Assembly (NCBI GenBank): GCA_949282345.1
Contig: CASDOQ010000037.1
Span: 1-61,683 of the forward strand
Reading direction: 5' to 3'
Source of the DNA: an uncultured bacterium
Lineage (GTDB): Bacteria; Bacillota; Clostridia; Oscillospirales; CAG-272
DNA length: 61,683 nt
The translations under genes were made by a program, and so were the position numbers. The notes under the pieces were generated by a model that worked only from the letters and a program-made list of their open reading frames with translations, ran no database searches and had not been told where the DNA came from. The first letter of the stretch is position 1. Each line of letters opens with the position of its first letter. This document shows, in pieces, positions 8,342 to 16,483 of this stretch.

Positions 8342-9355
8342 ATGAACGATTACCGGGACGAGGAATATACCGAACCAAAAAAGAAAAAACGCTTTCGCCT
8401 CTTTGACTCGCAACGCGAGGGGAAGGGCGTATCCAAAGACGAGAAGCCGATCACGCCGGATCTTCGCGGCTTTTTCCGCAGTTTCAAACGGAATTTTTCC
8501 AGTCTGCTCCGCGTGAACCTGTTTATGGTGATCGGTAACTTCCCGATCCTTTTTGCCATATTGGGACTCTCGGGCCTTTTCAAGATCCCGTATATGACTC
8601 CTCTTTCCAATCTTTTCCCCAATCTGCGTTCGCTGATGTTACTGGATCCTTCCCGTTCTCCGGCCACGATGGCTTTATACGGCGTTTTCGGCGGGCAGAT
8701 TGAAAATACAGCCCTTACCCCGATATCTTACGTTATGTTCGGCCTTTCGGCTCTCACTTTTCTGACCTTCGGCTTTGTCTGCGTGGGAACGACTTATATT
8801 CTGCGCTCTCTGGTGCGCGGAGAACCGGTTTTCATGTGGGCGGATTTCTTCTATGCCATCAAGAAAAACAAAAAGCAGGCCTTTTTCTTTGGGATGCTTG
8901 ACCTGCTTTTACTTCTTTTGATTCCTTTTAACTTCACCGTTCTTTCCGAAATGACCGATGGCGGGTTGATGATCGGCATTATCTTTTGGCTGACGGTCGT
9001 CTTTGCCGTGATCTATTTCTTCATGCGGTTCTATATCTATTTGCAAATGATTACGTTTGACCTTTCGATCGGAAAGATCTTAAAAAATTCGTTTATCTTT
9101 TCTCTGCTCGGATTCAAACGGAATATCCTGGCCTTTCTCGGAATGATCCTGCTCTTTTTCCTTGATTTCATTCTTCTCTTTGGGCTTGGTGGCATACTTC
9201 TACCGCTTGGAATTGCGGCGCCGTTGGTCATACTCTTCTCGGCTGCCTCATATATGGCCGTTTTTGCCGCCTGGTATAAGATCAAGGAGCTGATGATCCC
9301 CGAAGGGGCAGATCAGCCGCCGGAAGACGGAGCGGAAGAGCCGTCGGGACCGTAA
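8342..9355 (+). CDS. YesL-like (DUF624) integral membrane protein
   Basis: A 337-residue membrane protein: a charged cytoplasmic N terminus of about 50 residues, then roughly six hydrophobic segments (FMVIGNFPILFAILG, YVMFGLSALTFLTFGF, two closely spaced central helices, and two near the C terminus), ending in an acidic Pro/Glu tail. The central GTTYILRSLVRGEPVF...DFF signature is typical of the DUF624/YesL family, often found near carbohydrate ABC transporters in Firmicutes but here alone. GGAGG precedes the ATG. Its last 43 bp overlap the end of the convergent deacetylase gene. The biochemical role of the family is not established. Confidence 0.82.
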   Translation: MNDYRDEEYTEPKKKKRFRLFDSQREGKGVSKDEKPITPDLRGFFRSFKRNFSSLLRVNLFMVIGNFPILFAILGLSGLFKIPYMTPLSNLFPNLRSLMLLDPSRSPATMALYGVFGGQIENTALTPISYVMFGLSALTFLTFGFVCVGTTYILRSLVRGEPVFMWADFFYAIKKNKKQAFFFGMLDLLLLLLIPFNFTVLSEMTDGGLMIGIIFWLTVVFAVIYFFMRFYIYLQMITFDLSIGKILKNSFIFSLLGFKRNILAFLGMILLFFLDFILLFGLGGILLPLGIAAPLVILFSAASYMAVFAAWYKIKELMIPEGADQPPEDGAEEPSGP

Positions 9356-10194
9356 GATAAAAGTTCAGAAACCGTAATAAACCGGTATCCTTCTTCTGAC
9401 AGCTTCGCCAGGATCTCGCGCAATGCCTCAACGGTCGTATTATGCTCTCCCACGTAATCATGAAAGAGTATGATCGCGCCGGGGTGCACCGATTTCAGGA
9501 CGTTTTTTACGATCGTTTTGCTGGGCGTTCCGGCCCAGTCACGGGTATCAACATCCCACAGGATCGCTTGATACCCCTTTTTATTGATCACCTCGCGCAC
9601 ATACCGTCCGCAAAAGCCTTCGGGTGGGCGGAAACAGAGGCTTTTCTTTCCCGTGATCGATTCGATCAACTTTTCATTCTTTTCAATTTGTCTCGAAAGT
9701 TCCGACGGCCCGATGCAGGAAAGCGTCGGATGGTCGTAAGTGTGATTCCCGATTTCATGCCCCGCTTCAAAAACACGCTTTGTCACCGAGGCATAGAGTT
9801 CAAGATTTTTCCCAATGACGAAAAACGTCGCCTTTGCCTGATACTTTTCGAGCAAGTCAAGGATCTTATCGGTATAACGCGGATGAGGGCCGTCATCAAA
9901 CGTCAGGGCAATTACCTTTTCCTCTGTGTTGACACGAAAATAGGGCCCGGAGGATCTTTTGTCGTTTTCATTCGCTTTGGATCCCGGAGTTACGTTGCCA
10001 GACTCTGTTTTCTCTTCACTTCTCTGCTCCCCATTCTCGATCCGTTCTGCCTCGGCTTCCGCATTTCCTCTTTGCCTTGCCGCGATCCCGATTTCCGGAT
10101 CACTGTCGCCTGGCAAGCGATCAGCCGGTCCGAAGTCGCAGGAAGTCAAAAAGAAGGAAAAAAGAAGCAGAGCCGCTATTCGGTATTTCTTCAT
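9313..10194 (-). CDS. Polysaccharide deacetylase lipoprotein (NodB domain)
   Basis: A probable lipoprotein of 293 residues. The signal peptide ends in the lipobox LTSC (Cys about 19), then a Glu-rich linker to about residue 85, then a full NodB domain. All five motifs are visible: TFDDGPHP with the metal-binding Asp pair, NHTYDHP with two His ligands, RPPEG, DTRDWAG and ILFHDY. It should remove N-acetyl groups from peptidoglycan or another N-acetylglucosamine polymer at the outer face of the membrane. Its ATG overlaps the stop of the upstream pdaA-like gene (ATGA), so they are co-translated. The 3' end overlaps the convergent YesL-like gene. Confidence 0.92.
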   Translation of the reverse strand: MKKYRIAALLLFSFFLTSCDFGPADRLPGDSDPEIGIAARQRGNAEAEAERIENGEQRSEEKTESGNVTPGSKANENDKRSSGPYFRVNTEEKVIALTFDDGPHPRYTDKILDLLEKYQAKATFFVIGKNLELYASVTKRVFEAGHEIGNHTYDHPTLSCIGPSELSRQIEKNEKLIESITGKKSLCFRPPEGFCGRYVREVINKKGYQAILWDVDTRDWAGTPSKTIVKNVLKSVHPGAIILFHDYVGEHNTTVEALREILAKLSEEGYRFITVSELLSYGPDGSSAPSSGG

Positions 10195-10994
10195 TTTGTT
10201 CCCGGCTGAGCGGTCGCCGTCAATTCATCAAGCGTTCCGAACCGATATCCTTCTGCTCGCCAGCGGTCGATCAATTCTCCGAGGATCGCCGCATTGGTTG
10301 AAGAGGTCGGATGAAGCAGGATGACGGCACCGTTATGCGTATTATCCATGATCTTTTTTATAGCGGCTTCCTTCTCGGGCTGGCGTGCATTGTCCCAGTC
10401 CGCGTACGCAAGACTCCAGAAAACGGTTTTGTATCCGAGTTTCTGTGCCATCTTGAGATTTTCCTCATCGAATTTTCCCTCCGGGGGACGGTAATAACGG
10501 CTCATCTCTCTTCCGGTCTTTTCACGGTAAAGCGCCTCCAAAGACTCAAGTTCGGCCCGGAATTCGTCTTCCGTATGCAGGCGGGTCATATCCTTATGGC
10601 GGAGCGTATGATTGCAGACGAGGTTCCCCTCGGCTGCCATCCGTTCCACCAGCGCGGTGTTGCGCAGGATCAGGTTCTCGAGAATAAAAAAGGCTCCTGT
10701 CACGTTCTTTTCTTTCATCGTGTTTAAGATCTTCTCGACGTTCCCGTTCTCATACCCCGCATCGAAGGTGAGATAGAGGACTTTTTCCTCACACGTATCC
10801 CCGTGTTGCCTGTCCACATAATAGGCATCATATTGTTCTATATACGAAAATTGCGGCTCCAGCACAGGCTGGCGATGATCGGGATTCCTTTTGGCATACC
10901 AACACTCCGCGCCTGCATACCCCGGAAGAGCAAGAACCGAAGCCACGCAGGCAATGACCGTGAGAAGCGCGGGTACAGATCGTTTTGCTTTCAT
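10191..10994 (-). CDS. pdaA: PdaA-type polysaccharide deacetylase (delta-lactam biosynthesis)
   Basis: This 267-residue secreted NodB deacetylase has a signal peptide ending around GYAGA (residue 27). The motif variants resemble PdaA rather than chitin deacetylases: YLTFDAGYENGN in place of TFDDGP, then CNHTLRHKDM, RYYRPPEGKFDE and VILLHPTSSTN. In Bacillus subtilis PdaA de-acetylates muramic acid to make the muramic delta-lactam of spore cortex, required for germination. The start at 10994 was chosen because AGGAAG lies just upstream; a longer in-frame extension has no support. It is coupled to the downstream deacetylase by an ATGA overlap. Confidence 0.88.
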   Translation of the reverse strand: MKAKRSVPALLTVIACVASVLALPGYAGAECWYAKRNPDHRQPVLEPQFSYIEQYDAYYVDRQHGDTCEEKVLYLTFDAGYENGNVEKILNTMKEKNVTGAFFILENLILRNTALVERMAAEGNLVCNHTLRHKDMTRLHTEDEFRAELESLEALYREKTGREMSRYYRPPEGKFDEENLKMAQKLGYKTVFWSLAYADWDNARQPEKEAAIKKIMDNTHNGAVILLHPTSSTNAAILGELIDRWRAEGYRFGTLDELTATAQPGTK

Positions 10995-11190
10995 AAGTGC
11001 TTCCTTTCTTTTTTCTTCTCTCTTATTTTTTCTTGCTTCCGGGGAAAAAAACATGAGAAAAAAAGGTCGCAAAGGCAGAAGGAACTGTAGGAATTTTTCT
11101 GCTCGTTCCTTCAATCCCCGAGATGGAAAGAGATCGTGTTTTGAAGGTGCCGGTCGGAACGGGAACAAAGCGTAAAAAATCGAAAAAAGA

Positions 11191-11218
11191 AAAAAGATGC
11201 CTGAAAAGGCATCTTTTT
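11191..11218 (-). terminator. Terminator of rpsU
   Basis: Stem AAAAAGATGCC/GGCATCTTTTT with loop TGAAAA, followed on the minus strand by more T residues, seven bases past the rpsU stop. Confidence 0.88.
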
Positions 11219-11224
11219 ATCCTA

Positions 11225-11401
11225 TTACTTGTACTTGCGCTTACGAGCCGCCTCAGCCTTCTTCTTGCGCTTCACGCTGGGCTTTTCATAATGCTCTCTC
11301 TTGCGGAGCTCGGTGAGAACACCGGACTTCACGCACTGTCTTTTGAAGCGACGGAGCGCGCTATCGAGAGTTTCGTTTTCTTTTACTCTGACTTCTGCCA
11401 T
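11225..11401 (-). CDS. rpsU: 30S ribosomal protein S21
   Basis: A short reading frame of 58 residues reading [20 protein letters not shown], then a conserved middle ([20 protein letters not shown]) and a lysine/arginine-rich tail ending RKRKYK. Length and sequence match S21, which joins the small subunit near the anti-Shine-Dalgarno end of 16S rRNA. A GGGAGGGAT ribosome-binding site precedes the ATG. It has its own promoter, whose -35 box lies inside the 3' end of folD, and its own terminator. Confidence 0.97.
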   Translation of the reverse strand: MAEVRVKENETLDSALRRFKRQCVKSGVLTELRKREHYEKPSVKRKKKAEAARKRKYK

Positions 11402-11457
11402 TCTGTATCCCTCCCCTCATTGTCAGAAAGAGATGAAATATCTCAAAACCAAAAAAC

Positions 11458-11486
11458 ATTATACCAATTTCAGTAGGTGTTGTCAA
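11458..11486 (-). promoter_or_regulatory. Promoter of rpsU inside folD
   Basis: Consensus sigma-A promoter on the minus strand: TTGACA (11481-11486), 17 bp, TATAAT (11458-11463). The -35 box lies within the last codons of folD, so rpsU is expressed both from this promoter and possibly by read-through. Confidence 0.85.
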
Positions 11487-12351
11487 TAGCTTTTTCCTGA
11501 TTTGCAAGATTTTTTTCTGCCGCGGTCAGGGTTTTCGGCAGGAGCATCGTGATCGTCATCGGACCAACGCCGCCGGGGACCGGCGTGATATAGGAACAAA
11601 GCGGCTCCACGGCCGGAAAATCAACGTCGCCGCAGAGTTTTCCTTCGGCGTTCCGATTCATGCCCACGTCAATGACCACTGCCCCGGGCTTGACCATATC
11701 AGCGCGGACAAACCCCGCTTTCCCCACTGCGCTGACCAGAATGTCGGCACGGCGGGTGTGTTCTGCCAGCCCGACCGTACGGGAATGGCAGACCGTCACG
11801 GTAGCGTTCTTTTCCAGGAGCAGAAGCGCCTGGGGTTTCCCGACGATATTGCTCCGGCCAATGACCACGCAGTCCTTCCCCGCCGGATCGATCCCGTAAT
11901 AAGCAAGAAGTTCCATGACTCCCGCCGGGGTGCAGGGGACAAAGGTGTACTCTCCGGCGCAGACTGCCCCGACGTTTATCGGATGAAAGGCATCCACATC
12001 TTTTTCGGGACGGATGGCAAGCGTGACCGCCTTTTCATCCAGATGGGCAGGGAGAGGAAGCTGGACGAGGATCCCATCTACGGCAGGATCACGGTTGAGC
12101 CGGTCGATGAGCAAAAGAAGCTCCTCTTGGGTAGTGTTCCCCGGCAGTTCGTATACCGAGGAGGAAAAACCTACCTCTTCGCAGGCGCGCTTTTTGTTTC
12201 TTACATATACGCAGGAAGCAGGGTCGTTTCCCACAAGAATGACCGAAAGACCCGGCGCACGCCCGAACTTTTTCGTAAATGCCTCACAGTCAAGGCGGAT
12301 ACGCCCACGGACGGCCGCGGAAACGGCCTTCCCGTCCATCAAAACTGCCAC
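11470..12351 (-). CDS. folD: Methylenetetrahydrofolate dehydrogenase/cyclohydrolase
   Basis: A bifunctional cytoplasmic enzyme converting 5,10-methylene-THF to 10-formyl-THF with NADP(H), feeding purine and formyl-Met synthesis. At 293 residues it is the normal FolD length. YVRNKKRACEEVGF carries the catalytic Tyr-Lys, DGILVQLPLP is the substrate-binding segment, GRSNIVGKP is the dinucleotide-binding loop, and PVPGGVGPMTITMLL is the family C-terminal signature. GGAGTTTCCTGTGGC precedes the ATG. It is followed closely by rpsU and preceded by the M16 gene on the same strand. Confidence 0.98.
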   Translation of the reverse strand: MAVLMDGKAVSAAVRGRIRLDCEAFTKKFGRAPGLSVILVGNDPASCVYVRNKKRACEEVGFSSSVYELPGNTTQEELLLLIDRLNRDPAVDGILVQLPLPAHLDEKAVTLAIRPEKDVDAFHPINVGAVCAGEYTFVPCTPAGVMELLAYYGIDPAGKDCVVIGRSNIVGKPQALLLLEKNATVTVCHSRTVGLAEHTRRADILVSAVGKAGFVRADMVKPGAVVIDVGMNRNAEGKLCGDVDFPAVEPLCSYITPVPGGVGPMTITMLLPKTLTAAEKNLANQEKAIDNTY

Positions 12352-12406
12352 AGGAAACTCCTTTCATCGGCAACGCGTCCAAAGACAGTCGCCAACTTGT
12401 TTTTTC

Positions 12407-13708
12407 TTATTTTTTTATAGGGGAAATTACGATTTTTGCCATATTTTTTTCGAAAAATACGGTACTTATTTCTCGGCAGACGTCGTTGTAAGTGATTGCA
12501 TCCAAAATTTCGCGGGTGCGGAAAAGAGCGACCTTTTCCACCACTGAATCAAGCAAGGCGGAGGCGATTTCTTCGGTGGAATCGAAGTCTTTGATATATT
12601 CTGCGTAATGCACACGGCGCATTCTCTCAAAGTCCGTCGGGGATAGATACCGTTCTCCGCTTCGGTAGGCTTGCAGTTCTTCAACAAGCAGGCGGAAGAC
12701 CTCGTCGGGATCGTCAGCCGAGCAGGAGATCAGAAAATGCGCACAGCCGAGCGCACTCTCATAACTGGCGGAGAAATCCTGAGAAATGATGCCGCGTCCA
12801 TAAAGGCGGTTATAGAATTCACTGCTTTCCCCGAAGAGCAGATCGCACAAGAGATTCATGATGAGGCAACGCCGTACCCGCTCCTCCGCATCGAGTTCCG
12901 AAGCCGGAACGGTATCCTTTATCGCAAGGCACAGCATCGGTCTGGCAATATCCATGTGGAAGCGGATCTCGGGCTTTGCGGTTTCTGCCGGTTCGTCGGG
13001 GTATACGCGGGTCGGCAACGGGGTTCTCTCTCCGGCGGAAAGATGGCGATCCACGATCGAAAGCACGGCCTCGGCATCGGTTCGGCCGCAGACCACCAGG
13101 GTCATGTTTTCGGGGACGTAAAACGCACGGCAACAGTCATACAGCATCTCCGGGGTGATGGTGGCGATTGTTTCCGCCGTTCCGCAGATATTTTTCTTTA
13201 TCCCGTGCTTCTGATAGAGCGCCTCCATGGCGGCGTAATAGAGACGGTTTCCAGGAGAGTCCTCGTACATCCGGATCTCCTGCCCGATGATTCCTTGTTC
13301 CTTGTTGATATTCTCGGGTGTGAAAAAAGGATGAAAAACATAATCAAGAAGGATAGAAAGTCCGGCGGAAATGTCTGAGCTTGTGGAAAACAGGTAGGAA
13401 GTGAGTTCATTGGAAGTATAGGCATTGGCCGATGCACCGACGGCGGCGAACTTATCAAAAGTATCGATGTGATCCTCGCTCTCGAACATTTTATGTTCGA
13501 GAAAGTGTGCCACACCGTCCGGAAGATGGACGGCACGGCCGTCCGGGAGAATATAGTCCGAATCTAGAGAGCCAAAATGCACGGTCAGGGAAACATAAGC
13601 AGTAGAGAGATCTTTCGGAAAAACGTAGATCGAAAGGCCGCTTTCGTGGCGGATATATGTGTATTCTTCCCGGAGGGTCTTGTCCCTGATACGGGTCATG
13701 TCACGCAT
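12407..13708 (-). CDS. M16 zinc peptidase (YmfH-like, catalytic partner)
   Basis: A 433-residue insulinase-family metallopeptidase. The inverted zinc motif HFLEH (His-x-x-Glu-His) sits in GVAHFLEHKMFE, and the downstream ligand Glu is in EQGIIGQEIRMYED. A second M16 domain occupies the C-terminal half. I chose the ATG at 13708 because GGAGG lies ten bases upstream; it overlaps the end of the preceding gene by 8 bp. The two M16 genes form a pair as in the Bacillus ymfF-ymfH order, where one subunit has the zinc site and the other does not, suggesting a heterodimer. The substrate is unknown. Confidence 0.9.
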   Translation of the reverse strand: MRDMTRIRDKTLREEYTYIRHESGLSIYVFPKDLSTAYVSLTVHFGSLDSDYILPDGRAVHLPDGVAHFLEHKMFESEDHIDTFDKFAAVGASANAYTSNELTSYLFSTSSDISAGLSILLDYVFHPFFTPENINKEQGIIGQEIRMYEDSPGNRLYYAAMEALYQKHGIKKNICGTAETIATITPEMLYDCCRAFYVPENMTLVVCGRTDAEAVLSIVDRHLSAGERTPLPTRVYPDEPAETAKPEIRFHMDIARPMLCLAIKDTVPASELDAEERVRRCLIMNLLCDLLFGESSEFYNRLYGRGIISQDFSASYESALGCAHFLISCSADDPDEVFRLLVEELQAYRSGERYLSPTDFERMRRVHYAEYIKDFDSTEEIASALLDSVVEKVALFRTREILDAITYNDVCREISTVFFEKNMAKIVISPIKK

Positions 13709-15008
13709 CGTCTTCTTCCTCCGCTGTTTCGGCGGCATCACCGCGCAAAAAATAGATCATATCAGGCCGGAAGGTTGCGGAAACAGCCCGCAGATCCTGC
13801 GCCGTCACTTTTTCCACAGCCGCAATCGCTTCTTCGGGCGTTTCGGCCACTCCGGCAAGTTCCCTGTAAAGATACCAGCGCTCCAGAAGAAGTGGGTCAT
13901 CTGCCACCGCGAGGAACTGATTAATAAGAATACGGCGCGAAAGCTCGATCTCCCTTTCCGTGATCTTACCTCGGCGCATGGCGCGGAAATGCCGGAAGAT
14001 CTCCCGCACCGTCCGGCGAAAATTACGGTTTTCTATCCCCGCCGTGACAAGCATGATCCCTTTTGCGGATTCGCTCATAGCGGAACAGGAATAACATAAA
14101 CTGAGTTTTTCTCTGACGTTGGCAAAGAGTTTGGACGTCGGTGAAACACCGAAGACGCAAAGAAAAAACGACATAGCGGTCCGCATGGGATCTTCCAGCC
14201 GGACAGAAGAACGAAATCCGATGCAGAGCTTTCCCTGCTTTGCGGCCGTTGATTCCTTCACGCGGCGAACACGACGTATGGCGGGGTTTGGCTCTGCGGG
14301 TAGCAGGCGTAGGGGATGTCGGCTGATCCCCGAGAAGAGAGCCGCGAGTGCTTCCCGGACGGTCTCGGCCGGAGAAGATCCTGTGTAGAATGCCTCCACA
14401 GTCGCCTCGGAAAGGAGAGCCCTGTAGGCCCCGTAAAGCGATGCGGGCGTGATCTTTTCAATATCTTCCGGCGTGCCGTACTCGTTGATGCCATAGACTT
14501 CCCCGGCGCACATGAGCGAGATACAGCGGCAACGGGCGTAATAGGCTTTGTTGTTCATTTGCGCACGAACACGGTCGATCGCGTTCTTCTTTTCGCTCTC
14601 TACGTAATCCGAAAGGAAAACGCCGGTATTCCGGTCGGTAAGAGGATGGAGAAGAAGCTCGGAGAGCAGCTCGGTCGCCCCGGGCAAAAGATCTTCCCCA
14701 TCGCGGGTAAATTCCCGACGTAGCGTAGAGATCCCGATGTGAAGCACCTGCATATCTCCACGCTTGAACACGGAGGTTGAAAGGTCGGCCGAATAGAGCT
14801 CCTCCAGTCTGATCCCTAACTCCCTTTGCGTAGGGAAGGCGCAGGAACCGCGGCGCAGGACATTGAATAACAGCGCGCGGTGAGCGGCTGCATAGGGGGA
14901 ATGCAAGGGGGTCACAAAATAGAGCGATAGTTGGGATGTTTTGAATTTTTCGGTTTGAAAATAATGCAGATTGATATTTTCCTGTATCCGGATGCTCTCT
15001 GGCTTCAT
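13701..15008 (-). CDS. M16-family protein lacking the zinc site (YmfF-like)
   Basis: 435 residues with M16 fold features: an N-terminal beta-strand series, LFNVLRRGS where active members have the zinc motif, and the later EKKNAIDRVRAQMNNKAYYA and GVSPTSKLFANVREKLSLCYSCSA segments typical of the second M16 domain. The His-x-x-Glu-His motif is absent, so it is probably catalytically inactive and forms the structural half of a heterodimer with the downstream active M16 protein, whose gene overlaps its stop. Such active/inactive pairs are known for mitochondrial processing peptidase and for AlbE/AlbF. Confidence 0.87.
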   Translation of the reverse strand: MKPESIRIQENINLHYFQTEKFKTSQLSLYFVTPLHSPYAAAHRALLFNVLRRGSCAFPTQRELGIRLEELYSADLSTSVFKRGDMQVLHIGISTLRREFTRDGEDLLPGATELLSELLLHPLTDRNTGVFLSDYVESEKKNAIDRVRAQMNNKAYYARCRCISLMCAGEVYGINEYGTPEDIEKITPASLYGAYRALLSEATVEAFYTGSSPAETVREALAALFSGISRHPLRLLPAEPNPAIRRVRRVKESTAAKQGKLCIGFRSSVRLEDPMRTAMSFFLCVFGVSPTSKLFANVREKLSLCYSCSAMSESAKGIMLVTAGIENRNFRRTVREIFRHFRAMRRGKITEREIELSRRILINQFLAVADDPLLLERWYLYRELAGVAETPEEAIAAVEKVTAQDLRAVSATFRPDMIYFLRGDAAETAEEEDDA

Positions 15009-15051
15009 GTGCTTTCTTTCCCCCGCTGCCGGGAATACGGCGCGGGCTGAC

Positions 15052-16152
15052 TTATTTTGCGATTTCGTGTACGATCTCGCACATTTTATCGTATTTGCTC
15101 CACATATCCTGCGCCAGTTTCAGCTGGCAACGGGTGCGGACAAGGTTATGTCCCTCGTAATTGACCTTGAAATATTTGTCCCCGGTCAGATAGTCGTCAA
15201 GAAACCGGGAGGCAAGTTCGAGCGTGATGGTCACGGCGCCGAGTGCCATGGTATCGATCTCAAGCGGTGTCAGCGAATGATGCGTGCGCGATATGAACCC
15301 TTCGGCAAAGGCGCGGAATTTTTCCAGATCGAGCATCACGCGGGAAAGATCGGCTTCATCTTCCGCCGCCGTACTGGCGCCAAAGCGCACCGCATCCCCG
15401 AAATCATGCATGGCAAGACCGGGCATCACGGTGTCCAGGTCGATAACGACCAGGGCTTTCCCGGTTTTTTTGTCGAAGAGGACATTGTTGATCTTGGTGT
15501 CGTTGTGCGTTACGCGAAGAGGGAGTTCTCCCCTCATGAGCATGAGGCTCATCCGTTCGGCCACCTCGCGCATGGAAGAAAGATAATCAAGTTCCTCCCA
15601 GACTTCGGCCACCCGGTTGCACGGATCCTCTTCCACGTGACGAAAAAGAGTTTCCATGCGTTTTTTTGTATTATGAAAATCGGGAATCGTGGTGTGTAAC
15701 TTCTGCGCATCAAAATCGGACAAATTCATCTGGAATTCTCCGAAAGCCACGCCGGCATTTCGCAAAATGTCAAGATTGTCACAGGTGTTATAGGTCACGG
15801 CGTCCACATAGGTGTAAACGCGCCAGAAAGCGTCGTCATCGGAGAGATAATAATTCTTTCCGTCTTCCGTATGGTGAAAATGGAGCGATACGCCCTTCCA
15901 GTCCGGATTTTCACGGATATGCGTGGTGACGAGGTCGATGTTTTCCATGATGCCGGCGGGATCCTTGAAAACGTAGGAATTGATCCGCTGCGCAACATAG
16001 GTTTTGATGGATTTGTCGGGTTGACGGTAGTTGATCTTATAGGTTCCGTTCACGTTCCCGTCGGTAATAACGGCATAGGAATAAAAAGTTCCGGGAAGAC
16101 GGAAAACCGAACCGACCGATTTCAGTTTTTCCTCTAAGGCTTTGTTTTTCAT
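15052..16152 (-). CDS. Phosphotransferase related to N-acetylhexosamine 1-kinase (NahK-like)
   Basis: A 366-residue aminoglycoside-phosphotransferase-fold kinase. The catalytic loop is VTHNDTKINNVLFD and the metal-binding segment is VVIDLDTVMPG, followed by HDFGDAVRFGASTAAEDE, which closely resembles NahK of the Bifidobacterium galacto/lacto-N-biose pathway. It may phosphorylate an N-acetylhexosamine at C1, but no sugar phosphorylase or uridylyltransferase is adjacent, so the substrate is uncertain. The start at 16152 follows GAAGGGAT. An in-frame extension of 35 codons upstream reaches almost to the transcription start and is rejected. The gene has its own promoter and a structured leader. 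Confidence 0.8.
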   Translation of the reverse strand: MKNKALEEKLKSVGSVFRLPGTFYSYAVITDGNVNGTYKINYRQPDKSIKTYVAQRINSYVFKDPAGIMENIDLVTTHIRENPDWKGVSLHFHHTEDGKNYYLSDDDAFWRVYTYVDAVTYNTCDNLDILRNAGVAFGEFQMNLSDFDAQKLHTTIPDFHNTKKRMETLFRHVEEDPCNRVAEVWEELDYLSSMREVAERMSLMLMRGELPLRVTHNDTKINNVLFDKKTGKALVVIDLDTVMPGLAMHDFGDAVRFGASTAAEDEADLSRVMLDLEKFRAFAEGFISRTHHSLTPLEIDTMALGAVTITLELASRFLDDYLTGDKYFKVNYEGHNLVRTRCQLKLAQDMWSKYDKMCEIVHEIAK

Positions 16153-16259
16153 ACAGCATCCCTTCAGAAAGATAAACTCGCAACCTTGATTGCGGTAGTC
16201 GTCCGGGAAGCCCGGACACAGCGCTGAAGATATATACGTAGCAATTACTCTCCGCATTA
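16153..16259 (-). promoter_or_regulatory. Structured 5' leader of the NahK-like gene
   Basis: The roughly 107-nt leader can form a three-way junction. P1 is CTTCAG/CTGAAG (16224-16229 with 16162-16167), P2 is a GC-rich hairpin GTCCGGG/CCCGGAC (16201-16217), and P3 is CGCAA/TTGCG (16179-16183 with 16190-16194). The 3' strand of P1 includes the Shine-Dalgarno GAAGGG, so the closed form would hide the ribosome-binding site. A competing pairing TGCGG/CCGCA with the leader start would open P3. No known riboswitch class was recognised. The rest of the 331-bp gene gap holds the promoter and the spoVT terminator. Confidence 0.4.
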
Positions 16260-16265
16260 CTTATT

Positions 16266-16294
16266 ATTATATAAGATTTTTTACATATTTGCAA
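16266..16294 (-). promoter_or_regulatory. Promoter of the NahK-like gene
   Basis: On the minus strand TTGCAA (16289-16294), 17 bp, TATAAT (16266-16271), a strong sigma-A-type promoter with an expected start near 16259. Confidence 0.8.
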
Positions 16295-16432
16295 CACTTT
16301 TTTTAAAGAAGGGGTCTTTCCGGCGGAATCAGCCGAATTACGGAAAAAGGCGCAAGCATTTCGCTCACGCCTTGCTCCGCTCCGAAACAGTTCTTTCCGT
16401 ATCCCCCGTGAAAAAAGTGAATTTTGTGAATG

Positions 16433-16467
16433 AAAACGCCTGACCCGATGAAAGGTCAGGCATTTTT
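16433..16467 (-). terminator. Terminator of spoVT
   Basis: Stem GCCTGACC/GGTCAGGC (16438-16445 with 16454-16461), flanked by A and T runs on both sides, 16 bp past the spoVT stop. Confidence 0.85.
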
Positions 16468-16483
16468 CTTTTTGGTTACGGTC

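Noticed and set aside
10995..11190. Sigma-G promoter or small gene upstream of pdaA
   Set aside because: No clear promoter consensus and no supported open frame; only a weak hairpin GGAAC/GTTCC.
16153..16257. A 35-codon in-frame extension of the NahK-like kinase
   Set aside because: It would start within two bases of the predicted transcription start without a ribosome-binding site, while a good RBS precedes the internal ATG at 16152.
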